A DNA stretch of 64,000 nt from [Lactobacillus] rogosae. Lineage in GTDB: Bacteria; Bacillota; Clostridia; Lachnospirales; Lachnospiraceae. Shown here one piece after another: positions 26,459 through 35,971 of the stretch. How positions within the stretch are numbered: the stretch's first letter is position 1; every line of letters begins with the position of its first letter. The stretch covers positions 1-64,000 of the forward strand of contig FONU01000007.1 of assembly GCA_900112995.1 (NCBI GenBank), in the 5' to 3' direction. Under the pieces are notes generated by a model, which searched no databases, was not told the origin of the DNA, and saw only the letters and a list, made by a program, of their open reading frames with translations. The position numbers and the translations under genes were made by a program.

Positions 26459-27781
26459 CTACGTCTCCGAATTAATCTTTTTTAAATGTGTCTTTATCTG
26501 CTTCTCATAGCCATTATCTGTTGGTTCATAGAACTTTACGTCCTCAAGTCCATCAGGTAAATACTGTTGCTTCACATAGTGGTTAGGATAATCGTGTGCA
26601 TATTTATAACCTATGCCGTGTCCTAACTTTGAAGCACTCTTATAATGTGCATCCTGCAAATGTGCCGGCACAGGTGCTGTCTTGGTTGTCTTAACAAGTT
26701 CCATAGCCTTGTCAACTGCCATATAACAAGAGTTGCTCTTAGGTGCACAGGCAACATATAACGCCGCCTGTGAAAGAATTATCCTTGCCTCCGGCATACC
26801 TATCCTCTCAACTGCAAGTGCTGCATTCGTAGCAACAACTAATGCGTAAGGGTCTGCATTGCCTACATCTTCACTTGCACATATCATTATTCTTCTTGCA
26901 ATAAACTTTATATCTTCACCTGCATATAACATCTTTGCCAGATAATAACTTACTGCATCAGGGTCAGACCCCCTCATACTTTTAATAAATGCTGATATGG
27001 TATCATAATGATTATCACCCGTCTTATCATATCGGACAGCCCTTTTTTGTATACACTGTTCTGCTGTCTTTAAATCTATATGTATAAGTCCGTCATCTGA
27101 CCTGTCAGTTGTAAGTATTCCAAGTTCTATCGCATTAAGTGCACTTCTTGCATCGCCATTTGCTATATCAGCAAGAAACTCCAAAGCCTCATCATCTATG
27201 TCAGCCTTGTAGCTTCCCATACCTCTTTCTTTATCGTATACAGCTCTCTTTAGTATCTCTTTGATATCTTCCTTTGACAATGGCTTTAACTCAAATATTA
27301 TAGACCTTGAAATCAAGGCTCCATTAACCTCAAAATATGGATTTTCTGTTGTTGCACCAACAAGCACAATAGTTCCGTCTTCCACGAATGGCAGAAGATA
27401 ATCCTGCTGCCCCTTATTAAACCTATGTATCTCATCTACAAAAAGTATTGTCTTCTTACCATACATTCCAAGATTATTTTTCGCCCTCTCTACAACATCT
27501 TCCATCTCTTTCTTGCCTGCTACTGTAGCATTAATCTGACAGAAATCCGCACTTGTCGTATTGGCAATAACCTTGGCTAATGTAGTCTTTCCAGTTCCAG
27601 GAGGTCCATAAAATATAATAGAGCTTAATTTATCCGCCTTTATAGCCCTGTATAAAAGCTTATCCTTACCAACAATATGCTGTTGTCCTACAACTTCTTC
27701 CAAAGTTCTTGGTCTTAATCTCATCGCAAGAGGAGAATCATTCTCCTGATTAGTCTTTCGCATATAATCAAATAAATCCAT
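26459..27781 (-). CDS. rarA: Replication-associated recombination protein A (AAA+ ATPase)
   Basis: A clamp-loader-like AAA+ ATPase that acts at stalled replication forks (RarA/MgsA/WRNIP1 family). The 440-aa product has Walker A GPPGTGKTT (residues 59-67), Walker B ILFVDEIHRF, sensor 1 GATTENP and the C-terminal tetramerisation domain (DPDAVSYYLAKMLYAGED, ASEDVGNADP, CAPKSNSCYMAVDKA). Full length and intact. It is followed within 5 bp by the DUF5717-like gene, so that cluster may be transcribed from the rarA promoter. Upstream, a 77-bp gap separates it from dacF. Confidence 0.95.
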   Translation of the reverse strand: MDLFDYMRKTNQENDSPLAMRLRPRTLEEVVGQQHIVGKDKLLYRAIKADKLSSIIFYGPPGTGKTTLAKVIANTTSADFCQINATVAGKKEMEDVVERAKNNLGMYGKKTILFVDEIHRFNKGQQDYLLPFVEDGTIVLVGATTENPYFEVNGALISRSIIFELKPLSKEDIKEILKRAVYDKERGMGSYKADIDDEALEFLADIANGDARSALNAIELGILTTDRSDDGLIHIDLKTAEQCIQKRAVRYDKTGDNHYDTISAFIKSMRGSDPDAVSYYLAKMLYAGEDIKFIARRIMICASEDVGNADPYALVVATNAALAVERIGMPEARIILSQAALYVACAPKSNSCYMAVDKAMELVKTTKTAPVPAHLQDAHYKSASKLGHGIGYKYAHDYPNHYVKQQYLPDGLEDVKFYEPTDNGYEKQIKTHLKKINSET

Positions 27782-27858
27782 AATTGTGTCCTTGTGATTC
27801 CCTTAATGAATATTATTTAATAATATAGCATATTATACGGCAAATGGCACTACTTTAA

Positions 27859-29097
27859 TTAAAGTAAGCTTTTAAATATTTTCTTAACCGTGTCCATAAA
27901 GCCTGCTGTATCAACATTTTCGCAGCTTATTATCTTAACACTTCCAATATAAGCCTCATTGTAATAATATTTAATAACGCCTACCTCATCACCCTCTTTT
28001 AATGGAGCTTTAATATTATCATTAATTATGCACTCCCGTCTTATATCATCATTGTTATATTTATTAATGAACATATATGAATAGTCTTTTTCCTTTGTTA
28101 TCTTAATCTTATCCTGCCTGCCCGATGAGATTTTAATGCTCTCTGTATCAAGCGGTTCTTCATCTTTATATATACTGCACACACTAAAACCATAATTAAG
28201 AAGCGTTATCGCATCACTGAATCGTATCTTGCTTGTCGGTGCCGCCATAACAACTGCTATAAGATCTATTCCGTCTTTATTGGCTGTTCCTGAAAGGCAG
28301 CAGCCTGCCTTGCTCGTTGAACCTGTCTTTAAGCCTGTGGCATAGGCATACTGTTTCATAAGCTTATTAGTATTGGTAAGCACGAAATCCTTCTCGCCTT
28401 TTCTTGTAATGTGTGTTATGCTCTCCATCCATATACTGCTGAATTCTTTTATCTGTGGGTGGTTATTAATAAGCTCCCGGCTCATAACCGCTACATCTCT
28501 CGCACTTGATGTATGTCCGTCTACATCAAGTCCACAGCAGTTAATAAAATGTGTGTTGCTCATTCCTAGTTCACGGGCTTTCTCATTCATTTTATCGACA
28601 AATACATTCTCTGCCCCGCTTATGTGTTCTGCCATTGCAACACAGGCATCATTAGCACTTGCCACCGCTATACACTTAATCATAGTCCTGACACTCTGTA
28701 TCTCTCCCGGCTCAAGGAACACCTGGCTTCCGCCCATTGAAGCCGCATATTCCGACACAGTTACCGGGTCTTCCATATTAATGCTTCCGTCCTCTATTGC
28801 CTCAAATATAAGTATAAGCGTCATTATCTTTGTTATGCTTGCAGGTGCAAGAACTGTATCGGCATCCTTTTCATATATTACCTGTCCTGTCGCCGCCTCC
28901 ATAAGTATCGCAGAAGGTGTATCTATGTCTGGTCCTGATACTTCCTCTGCACAGCAAAAAACAGGTACAATAACAGCCGTAGTAATTAACATAATTATGG
29001 CTGTTATTATACCTGTAATTCTTTTTATATGTCCTGTTCTGTCCTTATGTCCTGCTTTATCTGAATATTCTGCTAACACTTTCATATATCCGGACAT
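27859..29097 (-). CDS. D-alanyl-D-alanine carboxypeptidase (low-molecular-weight PBP)
   Basis: Serine D,D-carboxypeptidase (DacF/PBP5 type, peptidase S11) that trims the terminal D-Ala from peptidoglycan stem peptides. The 412-aa product has an N-terminal signal/anchor (residues 27-47), SxxK as SITK (87-90), SAN (147-149) and KTGS (257-260). A C-terminal PBP5-like beta domain follows (residues ~310-400). The start ATG is supported by GAGG eight bases upstream. A weakly amphipathic C terminus (VKKIFKSLL) fits the membrane-associating tail of this family. Acts outside the cell membrane. Confidence 0.9.
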   Translation of the reverse strand: MSGYMKVLAEYSDKAGHKDRTGHIKRITGIITAIIMLITTAVIVPVFCCAEEVSGPDIDTPSAILMEAATGQVIYEKDADTVLAPASITKIMTLILIFEAIEDGSINMEDPVTVSEYAASMGGSQVFLEPGEIQSVRTMIKCIAVASANDACVAMAEHISGAENVFVDKMNEKARELGMSNTHFINCCGLDVDGHTSSARDVAVMSRELINNHPQIKEFSSIWMESITHITRKGEKDFVLTNTNKLMKQYAYATGLKTGSTSKAGCCLSGTANKDGIDLIAVVMAAPTSKIRFSDAITLLNYGFSVCSIYKDEEPLDTESIKISSGRQDKIKITKEKDYSYMFINKYNNDDIRRECIINDNIKAPLKEGDEVGVIKYYYNEAYIGSVKIISCENVDTAGFMDTVKKIFKSLL

Positions 29098-29207
29098 AAT
29101 AATAACCTCTTATAACATTTGTTATTATATATGTCCTTATATACCCTATTATACCTTAAAGTCTTAGAATAATGCTGTAATATCTGTTCCATTAATATAC
29201 AATTGTT

Positions 29208-31016
29208 TTAATGTGTTCCAATCCACAGCCTGTCCACTGTTCCTATCTGGCTCTTTGAACCACCCTTTAAATCGCAAGAATATAATGTCTTATCAGAACC
29301 ATAATAATACAATCTCTTTCTGTAAAGACTTGTATCAGATGTATTAACTGTATCTGTAACATTTCCCATAAGCACTTTCTTAGCTGATGGTGTCTTTAAA
29401 TAATACTGTCCGTCATTATCTATATAAGTAATAGACTCTTTTGTATTATTAATAAGCGATAAGCTTCCGTCCTTCACATTCTCTGCAATAACAGTCTTAT
29501 CACCCTTTAATGCATTGATAAGCTTTGCCTCTGAATTAATGTATACAAGTTCACCCGATGCTTTTAAGAATACTATGTTCTGCATATTTCCTATGCTGCC
29601 AAGTTCTTTCTTATCTGACACCATTCCATCTTTATACTTTGCATATGACACTTTTTTATTACCTACCCAGTATATGTAATCATTCTTACTATCAATAATA
29701 TATGTCATATTAGCACCATCAATGCCATCAAGCTGCTGTGCCAAGCCATTCTTAACACTAACAATATAATTATTGTCCTGTGAATTATATATATATTCAT
29801 CAGCCTTGTCAGATGTATTCAGATGTCCTGCACCTTTAGTATACACGCCATCTGTATCACTTAATGGATATATATTATCCACATTATCTGCCACATATGT
29901 CTGCTTCTTATTGCTATAATTGTACTGATATAATCTGTTATCACTATCAAGTATTATAATTGTATCGCTGTCACTGTATACATATGCCTGCGTAAGACTG
30001 GCTTCTATTGTATCAGTCTTTCCTATAAGACTTCCTGAACTTTTATCATTGGTAATCTCTGCCATAGACAGCTTAAGTCCACCTGTCTTTCCTGTGTCAT
30101 TGATAGTTTCTGTTTCTTTGTAAATAATTGTGCCTTTATCTGAAATATAATATATCTCGTGTGCATATATATTATTTACAACTTCCACACTTCCATCCTG
30201 TGACCATACATATAATGAATATAGCTCATCTTCATCATTATACACATCTGCCGCATAATACTTTCCATCCGGACTTGCAGCACTTGAAACCACACTGTCC
30301 TTAGATATATTTTCCGGCCATTCCGGTGTATAAAATGTAACTTCATCAAGACCAAATAATGCATCCTTAACATCACATATATACTGGCTTTCAAGTGAAG
30401 ATACATCATATATGCGGCTTCCATCACTCATATATATATATGAATTCTTCCTTAACAAAACAGCCATAATTAATGAAATAGCAGCTATCGCCACTATAAC
30501 TATGGCGACAGCTACTCCTGCTTTCTTATATGAATGTTTTGTCTGTGGTCTTATCCTGCTATCCATCTTAATATTATTATCTGCCTTAACATTATTATCC
30601 GTCTTAGCATTATTATTTTTTCTGGTCTTAGCCTTTTCCTGCTGGGCTTTTCCTTTAGCTTTACTGGCAAGCTTTTCACTTCCAGCCTTTAACTTATCAG
30701 CCACATCATTAAAATCAACTTTAGTTATATCAAAGACACCTTCATCATAATTCTTTACCTTATTCGAACGCTTCTTTGCACGCTTTCCCTGCTGTATTGT
30801 CTTGCCATCTTTATCAGATTGTTCTGATTCACCAGACAAAACATTGCAAGCTTCTTCTGCACTGTCTAAGACCTTCTGTATCTCTTTTCTTGCCAGGCTT
30901 TCTTCATATGCTTTACGTCTAGCCATATAGTCACTGCTGTTAATCTTAATTACAGGTCCATTACATCTGGGACACTCATTGCCCTCATATTCTGTTCCAC
31001 ATTTAACACATTTCAT
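29208..31016 (-). CDS. Zinc-ribbon single-pass membrane protein with beta-propeller-like exterior
   Basis: The 602-aa protein begins with a four-Cys zinc ribbon (C3, C6, C15, C18; MKCVKCGTEYEG...CPRC). A Lys-rich, Asn-rich linker follows (to ~165), with an imperfect repeat (KTDNNVKADNNIKMD), then one membrane segment (~166-188; AGVAVAIVIVAIAAISLIM). The ~400 outside residues contain many YxxDxDG/ISDKGTIIYKE-like strands, consistent with a beta-propeller (DUF5050-like). No enzyme motif is seen. Cytosolic zinc ribbon plus outside sensor-like domain suggests signalling or scaffolding, which is inference. It follows glyS by 15 bp and is probably co-transcribed. Confidence 0.6.
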   Translation of the reverse strand: MKCVKCGTEYEGNECPRCNGPVIKINSSDYMARRKAYEESLARKEIQKVLDSAEEACNVLSGESEQSDKDGKTIQQGKRAKKRSNKVKNYDEGVFDITKVDFNDVADKLKAGSEKLASKAKGKAQQEKAKTRKNNNAKTDNNVKADNNIKMDSRIRPQTKHSYKKAGVAVAIVIVAIAAISLIMAVLLRKNSYIYMSDGSRIYDVSSLESQYICDVKDALFGLDEVTFYTPEWPENISKDSVVSSAASPDGKYYAADVYNDEDELYSLYVWSQDGSVEVVNNIYAHEIYYISDKGTIIYKETETINDTGKTGGLKLSMAEITNDKSSGSLIGKTDTIEASLTQAYVYSDSDTIIILDSDNRLYQYNYSNKKQTYVADNVDNIYPLSDTDGVYTKGAGHLNTSDKADEYIYNSQDNNYIVSVKNGLAQQLDGIDGANMTYIIDSKNDYIYWVGNKKVSYAKYKDGMVSDKKELGSIGNMQNIVFLKASGELVYINSEAKLINALKGDKTVIAENVKDGSLSLINNTKESITYIDNDGQYYLKTPSAKKVLMGNVTDTVNTSDTSLYRKRLYYYGSDKTLYSCDLKGGSKSQIGTVDRLWIGTH

Positions 31017-31031
31017 AAATTAATACCTATA

Positions 31032-32420
31032 TTAAAATGTAAACTTGTCTTCAAAATATGCCTTAAGATCAGAAATCTTTACTCTTTCCTGCTGCATAGT
31101 ATCTCTATCTCTTACTGTTACAGCATTATCTTCTTCTGACTCAAAGTCATATGTTATGCAGAATGGAGTACCAATCTCATCCTGTCTTCTGTATCTCTTA
31201 CCGATATTACCTCTGTCATCAAATTCACAGTTGTAATACTTAGAAAGTTCTGCATATACCTTCTCTGCACCTTCATTAAGCTTCTTAGAAAGTGGAAGGA
31301 TACCAACCTTGACTGGTGCTAATGCTGGATGGAAATGAAGAACTGTTCTTACATCTCCTCCTTCAAGTTCTTCCTCATCATAAGCTGCACAGAGGAATGC
31401 AAGTGTCACTCTGTCCGCACCAAGTGATGGTTCAATAACATATGGAATATACTTTTCCTTAGCTTCGTCATCAAAGTATGACATATCCTCGCCAGATACT
31501 GTCTGGTGCTGTGTAAGGTCATAATCTGTTCTGTCAGCAATACCCCATAATTCACCCCAGCCAAATGGGAATAAGAACTCGATATCTGTTGTTCCCTTAG
31601 AATAGAAGCAGAGTTCTTCTGGTGAATGATCTCTTGCTCTCATCTCATCTTCCTTGATACCAAGTGCCTTAAGCCAGTCTATGCAGTACTGTCTCCAGTA
31701 ATTGAACCATTCAAGGTCTGTTCCAGGCTTGCAGAAGAACTCTAATTCCATCTGCTCGAATTCCCTTGTTCTGAATGTAAAATTACCAGGTGTAATCTCG
31801 TTACGGAATGACTTACCGATCTGTCCAATACCAAATGGCACTTTCTTTCTTGATGTTCTCTGTACATTTTTAAAGTTAACAAATATACCCTGAGCTGTTT
31901 CTGGTCTTAAGTATACTGTATTCTTAGCATCTTCAGTTACACCCTGAAATGTCTTGAACATAAGGTTGAACTGTCTTATATCTGTAAAGTTGTGCTTGCC
32001 ACAAGTTGGGCAGCATATATTCTTCTCATCAATAAAGTTCTTCATCTGTTCCTGTGACCATGCATCAACTGAACCTTCTATCTCATAGTTATTCTCATCT
32101 GCCCAGTCTTCAATAAGCTTATCAGCTCTGAATCTTTCGTGGCAGTCTTTACAATCCATAAGAGGATCAGAGAAACCGCCAAGATGTCCTGAAGCAACCC
32201 AAGTCTGTGGATTCATAAGTATTGCACAGTCAACACCTACATTGTATGGGCTTTCCTGTACGAACTTCTGCCACCAGGCCTTCTTAACGTTATTCTTAAG
32301 CTCAACACCAAGGTTACCATAATCCCATGTATTAGCAAGTCCACCATAGATTTCTGAACCCGGATACACGAATCCTCTTGCCTTTGCTAAAGCTACTATC
32401 TTTTCCATTGTCTTTTCCAT
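31032..32420 (-). CDS. glyS: Glycyl-tRNA synthetase (dimeric, eukaryote-like type)
   Basis: Charges tRNA-Gly. The 462-aa product is the single-chain alpha2 class II enzyme, not the alpha/beta tetramer. Motifs: [20 protein letters not shown] near the N terminus, motif 2 [20 protein letters not shown], and motif 3 [20 protein letters not shown], followed by the C-terminal anticodon domain. Start ATG at 32420 has AGGAGG nine bases upstream. The symbol is used here for the one-gene form (often glyQS). The 150-bp upstream region is too short for a normal T-box, and no T-box sequence is seen. Confidence 0.95.
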   Translation of the reverse strand: MEKTMEKIVALAKARGFVYPGSEIYGGLANTWDYGNLGVELKNNVKKAWWQKFVQESPYNVGVDCAILMNPQTWVASGHLGGFSDPLMDCKDCHERFRADKLIEDWADENNYEIEGSVDAWSQEQMKNFIDEKNICCPTCGKHNFTDIRQFNLMFKTFQGVTEDAKNTVYLRPETAQGIFVNFKNVQRTSRKKVPFGIGQIGKSFRNEITPGNFTFRTREFEQMELEFFCKPGTDLEWFNYWRQYCIDWLKALGIKEDEMRARDHSPEELCFYSKGTTDIEFLFPFGWGELWGIADRTDYDLTQHQTVSGEDMSYFDDEAKEKYIPYVIEPSLGADRVTLAFLCAAYDEEELEGGDVRTVLHFHPALAPVKVGILPLSKKLNEGAEKVYAELSKYYNCEFDDRGNIGKRYRRQDEIGTPFCITYDFESEEDNAVTVRDRDTMQQERVKISDLKAYFEDKFTF

Positions 32421-32570
32421 ATCAATAATCCTCCTAAAGATACAGATGCCATCTATTGATAAGGTGATAATGTACTTAACACATATACACCATAATATTT
32501 CGCATCTTCACAATAATCTTTTTAATTCTATAACATTCCTTGTATAATTTCAACTGTGAATATCGTGTAA

Positions 32571-33176
32571 TTATGACTCCCATGGACGTATTCTATAAGA
32601 AGCACCTATCTTATCGCATATTATCCGGCACTGTGCTTCTTCCTCGTGTGATATAGTTGTGTCAACCGTTGTCATAACAACATTAAGCCCATTTGCTACG
32701 CATTTCTTCGCAAAATCTATCATCTCATCAAATGTCTTATCACCGAATTTACTTCTTACAAGCTTGTTATACTCATCCTTATCAGGATTGTTAAGACTTA
32801 TTGATACAGTATCTATAAGACCGGCCATTTCTTTTGTTATATCTCTTTCATTGATAAGGTTGCCTGCTCCATTAGTATTGATTCTGATTGGCTTATTATT
32901 GTAAGTCTTTTTAATAAATGCTGCTACCTCTCTTACCTTATCCCAGCTTTCTGTAGGCTCACCAAAACCACAGAATACTACTTCACCAAAATCATCAAGA
33001 TTCCATTTGGCGAATTCATCTATAACTTCACTTACAAGAGGTTCTCTTTCAAGCCATAATCTGTCCGACTCGCCAATTCTATCCATAGTCTGTCTAAGAC
33101 AAAATGTACAGGCAAATGGACATTTATTAGTCATATTAACATAAAGATTATTATGTACTTTATATAATATCTCCAT
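32571..33176 (-). CDS. Radical SAM protein, TatD-associated type
   Basis: A compact 201-aa radical SAM protein starting MEILYKVHNNLYVNMTNKCP. The cluster motif CPFACTFC (C-x3-C-x2-C) binds the 4Fe-4S cluster that cleaves SAM. FCGFGEPTESWDKV is the GGE-like/SAM-contacting region, and INTNGAGNLI and DTVSISLN are further barrel strands. The length and sequence fit the short family often linked to TatD nucleases in Firmicutes. No TatD gene is near here. Substrate unknown. It ends 150 bp before glyS with a possible glyS promoter in between. Confidence 0.8.
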   Translation of the reverse strand: MEILYKVHNNLYVNMTNKCPFACTFCLRQTMDRIGESDRLWLEREPLVSEVIDEFAKWNLDDFGEVVFCGFGEPTESWDKVREVAAFIKKTYNNKPIRINTNGAGNLINERDITKEMAGLIDTVSISLNNPDKDEYNKLVRSKFGDKTFDEMIDFAKKCVANGLNVVMTTVDTTISHEEEAQCRIICDKIGASYRIRPWES

Positions 33177-33288
33177 AATTGTTCTCTCTTTCTTTTATTA
33201 AATCATCTAACATTAACATTCTTCTAATTATCTCTCATTATTATCAGACGTCTTAAATATCAAAATATTTTAATATCTTATCCATTAA

Positions 33289-34116
33289 TCATCTTAATGT
33301 TGTAAGCAGCTCCTCAAAGCACACTCCGTCAGTAACTGGTATCTCTAATTCTATTGATTTCATTATGCATTTCTTTATGAACTGTGAAGCCTTTCTTACT
33401 GATTCGTGGAAATTAACTTTATTAACTGCATCTGCTGCAATTATCGCCGTAAATATATCACCGGTTCCAGACCTCTGTGTTCCAACCTTAGTTGTCTTAA
33501 TCTCATATCCGCCACAGCCGTCCTCATAACAATAGTTAGCAATATATGTACCTCTGACAATTCCTGTTATAACTATCTTTGAAGGTCCCATATCTGATAA
33601 CTGCTTAGCGATTATCTCAAGCTCTTCATTACCGTACTCTGCATTATATTCCCTGCCTGTTAATATACAGGCTTCTGTAAGATTAGGTGTAAGAATATTG
33701 GCATAACTTACAAGCTTTTTCATCTCTTCGCAGGTTTCTTTAGTATATGTAGCATACAAATTACCGTAATCACCCATAACAGGGTCAACAACAACTATAT
33801 TATCAGGTGTCTTAAATATGTCAAAGAAATATCTGACTATCTCAATCTGTTTATGAGAACCTAGAAAACCTGTACATATTCCATCGAATTTAAGATTAAG
33901 CTTCTCCCACTCCTTTATATAAGCCGGCATACTTTCTGTAAAGTCTTCAAAATAAAAGCTTTCAAAACCTGTATGATTAGACAATATTGATGTTGGCAGT
34001 GGGCAACACTGCACTTTAAGAGCTGATATAATCGGAAGCTCTACAGCTATAGAACATCTTCCAAAACCTGAGTAATCATTAATAGCTGCTATCTTTTTCT
34101 GGTTATTGTGACTCAT
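33289..34116 (-). CDS. Pyridoxal/pyridoxamine kinase
   Basis: Ribokinase-family enzyme that phosphorylates B6 vitamers to make PLP/PNP. The 275-aa product has KIAAINDYSGFGRCSI at the N terminus, LSNHTGF (substrate site), VVVDPVMGDYG, TPNLTEACILTG and the C-terminal anion-hole motif TQRSGTGDIFTAIIAA with catalytic Asp. This resembles PdxY/PdxK types common in Firmicutes and Lachnospiraceae; ThiD-type specificity is unlikely given the N-terminal sequence. It stands alone, with about 93 bp before recO upstream. Confidence 0.85.
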   Translation of the reverse strand: MSHNNQKKIAAINDYSGFGRCSIAVELPIISALKVQCCPLPTSILSNHTGFESFYFEDFTESMPAYIKEWEKLNLKFDGICTGFLGSHKQIEIVRYFFDIFKTPDNIVVVDPVMGDYGNLYATYTKETCEEMKKLVSYANILTPNLTEACILTGREYNAEYGNEELEIIAKQLSDMGPSKIVITGIVRGTYIANYCYEDGCGGYEIKTTKVGTQRSGTGDIFTAIIAADAVNKVNFHESVRKASQFIKKCIMKSIELEIPVTDGVCFEELLTTLR

Positions 34117-34209
34117 AAATCTTCCTTCCTATCCTGTATTTAACTTTAATCAGTAATGTCTTAACCAATATATTATTAAAATTAATATCTTCTTAAAACC
34201 TATATACTC

Positions 34210-34950
34210 TTAACCAATATCAAGCATTTCTTTGGATTTGAAATGTTTATCAAATGTGATAAATTCTATTCTATTCACCACCTTTTTAAGTTCATTTAGC
34301 ACATCAGCTTTTACAACGAAGTTAAACAGCTTTGTAAGTGGTGCTGTAATAATATACTGTAATGTATACAAGGTTGAAGATTGAAGCACTATTCCGTCAC
34401 CAGACGAGGCAGCACACTCCACGCAGTACATTCCATTTTCCTTATATGAATATAACTGTAACTCCTTCTCACTTCCGCAGCCTGCACAGCTAAAGAAATC
34501 CGGACACTCTCCATTAACGGCTATCAGCCGTATCTCATATATATATCTTACAAGTTCATTGGGTAATGATTTATTAACCAGTGCCTTAAATGCAACATAT
34601 AAAAGATTAATCATATCTGCGGCATCAAGATTTTCCCTGCCATAATATTCTGCCAGCTCCGCAAAATAATATCCGTACAGCACACCATCAAGATCGCTTA
34701 CAAGCTCTTCAAAATAATTCGTAACATTGGCTTTCTGTATTGTGTAAGAGTCCCTGCCCCTGTACACCTCGAATGTTCCAAATATAAATGGTCTTGTAAC
34801 TCCTATAAGGTGGCTGTTAGGACGTCTTGCTCCTTTGGCAAATGCCGCTATCTTACCAAGCTCCCTGCTGAGTATGACAACACGTCTGTCATAATCTCCA
34901 ACAGGCATACTCGACAATATAAATCCTGTGACAGAAACTACATCAGCCAC
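34210..34950 (-). CDS. recO: DNA repair protein RecO
   Basis: Loads RecA onto SSB-coated DNA in the RecFOR pathway. The 246-aa product has an N-terminal OB fold (VTGFILSSMPVGDYDRRVVI, then GRIAAFAKGARRPNS-like residues) and a C-terminal helical domain with a four-Cys zinc site (CPDFFSCAGCGSEKE and MYCVECA). Length is normal. The gene starts 15 bp after era, and era-recO coupling is common in Firmicutes. The ATG (MADVVSV) is clear. Confidence 0.93.
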   Translation of the reverse strand: MADVVSVTGFILSSMPVGDYDRRVVILSRELGKIAAFAKGARRPNSHLIGVTRPFIFGTFEVYRGRDSYTIQKANVTNYFEELVSDLDGVLYGYYFAELAEYYGRENLDAADMINLLYVAFKALVNKSLPNELVRYIYEIRLIAVNGECPDFFSCAGCGSEKELQLYSYKENGMYCVECAASSGDGIVLQSSTLYTLQYIITAPLTKLFNFVVKADVLNELKKVVNRIEFITFDKHFKSKEMLDIG

Positions 34951-34965
34951 CCTGCCACCTCCGGA

Positions 34966-35943
34966 TTAATTCTGTGTCTTGTTATCTTTCTTATCATAGC
35001 CAAAATTCTTTATAAGAATGTCGCTGTCTCTCCATTCCTTCTTAACCTTCACCCAGAGTTTAAGATTAACCTTGTTGCCAAGTTGCTTTTCTATCTCATA
35101 CCTGGCATTAGTTCCTATCTTTTTAAGCATTTCACCACCCTTGCCGATGATAATACCCTTATGTGAATCTCTTTCACATATTATTGTTGCATCTATATCT
35201 GTAATCTTGCCTTTAGATGACTTTCTGTCTTTAAATGTATCTATAACAACAGCTATTCCGTGTGGAATTTCTTCATTGAGGGCATGAAGTGCTTTCTCTC
35301 TTATAAGCTCTGCAACAATCTGTCTTAATGGCTGGTCTGTAACAGTATCTTCATCATAGAACATAGGTCCGTAAGTAAGATATTTGAATATTGTTGTTAC
35401 AAGGTCATCAACATTACTGCCATTTCTTGCTGATACTGGAATTATCTCATCAAATTCAAGCTCTTTATTGTAGCAGTCGATTACAGGAAGTATCTCCTCT
35501 TTCTTTACTGTATCAACCTTGTTGATTACTAATATCTTAGGTGCATTTACCTTTTTTAACTTCTCTATAATATGCTGCTCACCTGCTCCGATATACGTTG
35601 TTGGTTCTACTATAAAGCACACAACATCAACTTCATTAATAGTCTTCTCAGCAGCTCCTACCATATATTCACCAAGCTTATTCTTAGCCTTATGGATACC
35701 CGGCGTATCAACAAATACAATCTGTCCTCTCTCATCTGTATACACTGTCTGTATCCTGTTTCTTGTTGTCTGTGGCTTATTAGATGTTATCGCAATCTTC
35801 TGCCCTATAATATTATTCATAAGTGTAGACTTGCCAACATTAGGTCTTCCAATAAATGTTACAAATCCCGATTTCACATTGTCGTTGCCAGAAGCAGCAC
35901 CGCCGCTTATTCCACTGGCTTTAAGCATTTCATCTAAATTCAT
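34966..35943 (-). CDS. era: GTPase Era
   Basis: Essential GTPase for 30S ribosome assembly that binds 16S rRNA. The 325-aa product has G1 GRPNVGKST, G2 around TTRNRIQ, G3 DTPGIHK, G4 NKVD, and a C-terminal KH domain (ICERDSHKGIIIGKGGEMLKKIG, split across the domain). About 15 extra N-terminal residues (GISGGAASGNDNV) precede the G domain, which makes it slightly longer than typical Era (~300 aa). It precedes recO and follows the M16C peptidase gene by 28 bp on the same strand. Confidence 0.95.
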   Translation of the reverse strand: MNLDEMLKASGISGGAASGNDNVKSGFVTFIGRPNVGKSTLMNNIIGQKIAITSNKPQTTRNRIQTVYTDERGQIVFVDTPGIHKAKNKLGEYMVGAAEKTINEVDVVCFIVEPTTYIGAGEQHIIEKLKKVNAPKILVINKVDTVKKEEILPVIDCYNKELEFDEIIPVSARNGSNVDDLVTTIFKYLTYGPMFYDEDTVTDQPLRQIVAELIREKALHALNEEIPHGIAVVIDTFKDRKSSKGKITDIDATIICERDSHKGIIIGKGGEMLKKIGTNARYEIEKQLGNKVNLKLWVKVKKEWRDSDILIKNFGYDKKDNKTQN

Positions 35944-35971
35944 CGTATTCTCCTTATATATCCAATATCAT

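Noticed and set aside
32571-33176. Pyruvate formate-lyase or queuosine (QueE) radical SAM enzyme
   Set aside because: The CPFACTFC spacing (C-x3-C-x2-C) alone fits several families, but length and N terminus match the short TatD-associated group better.
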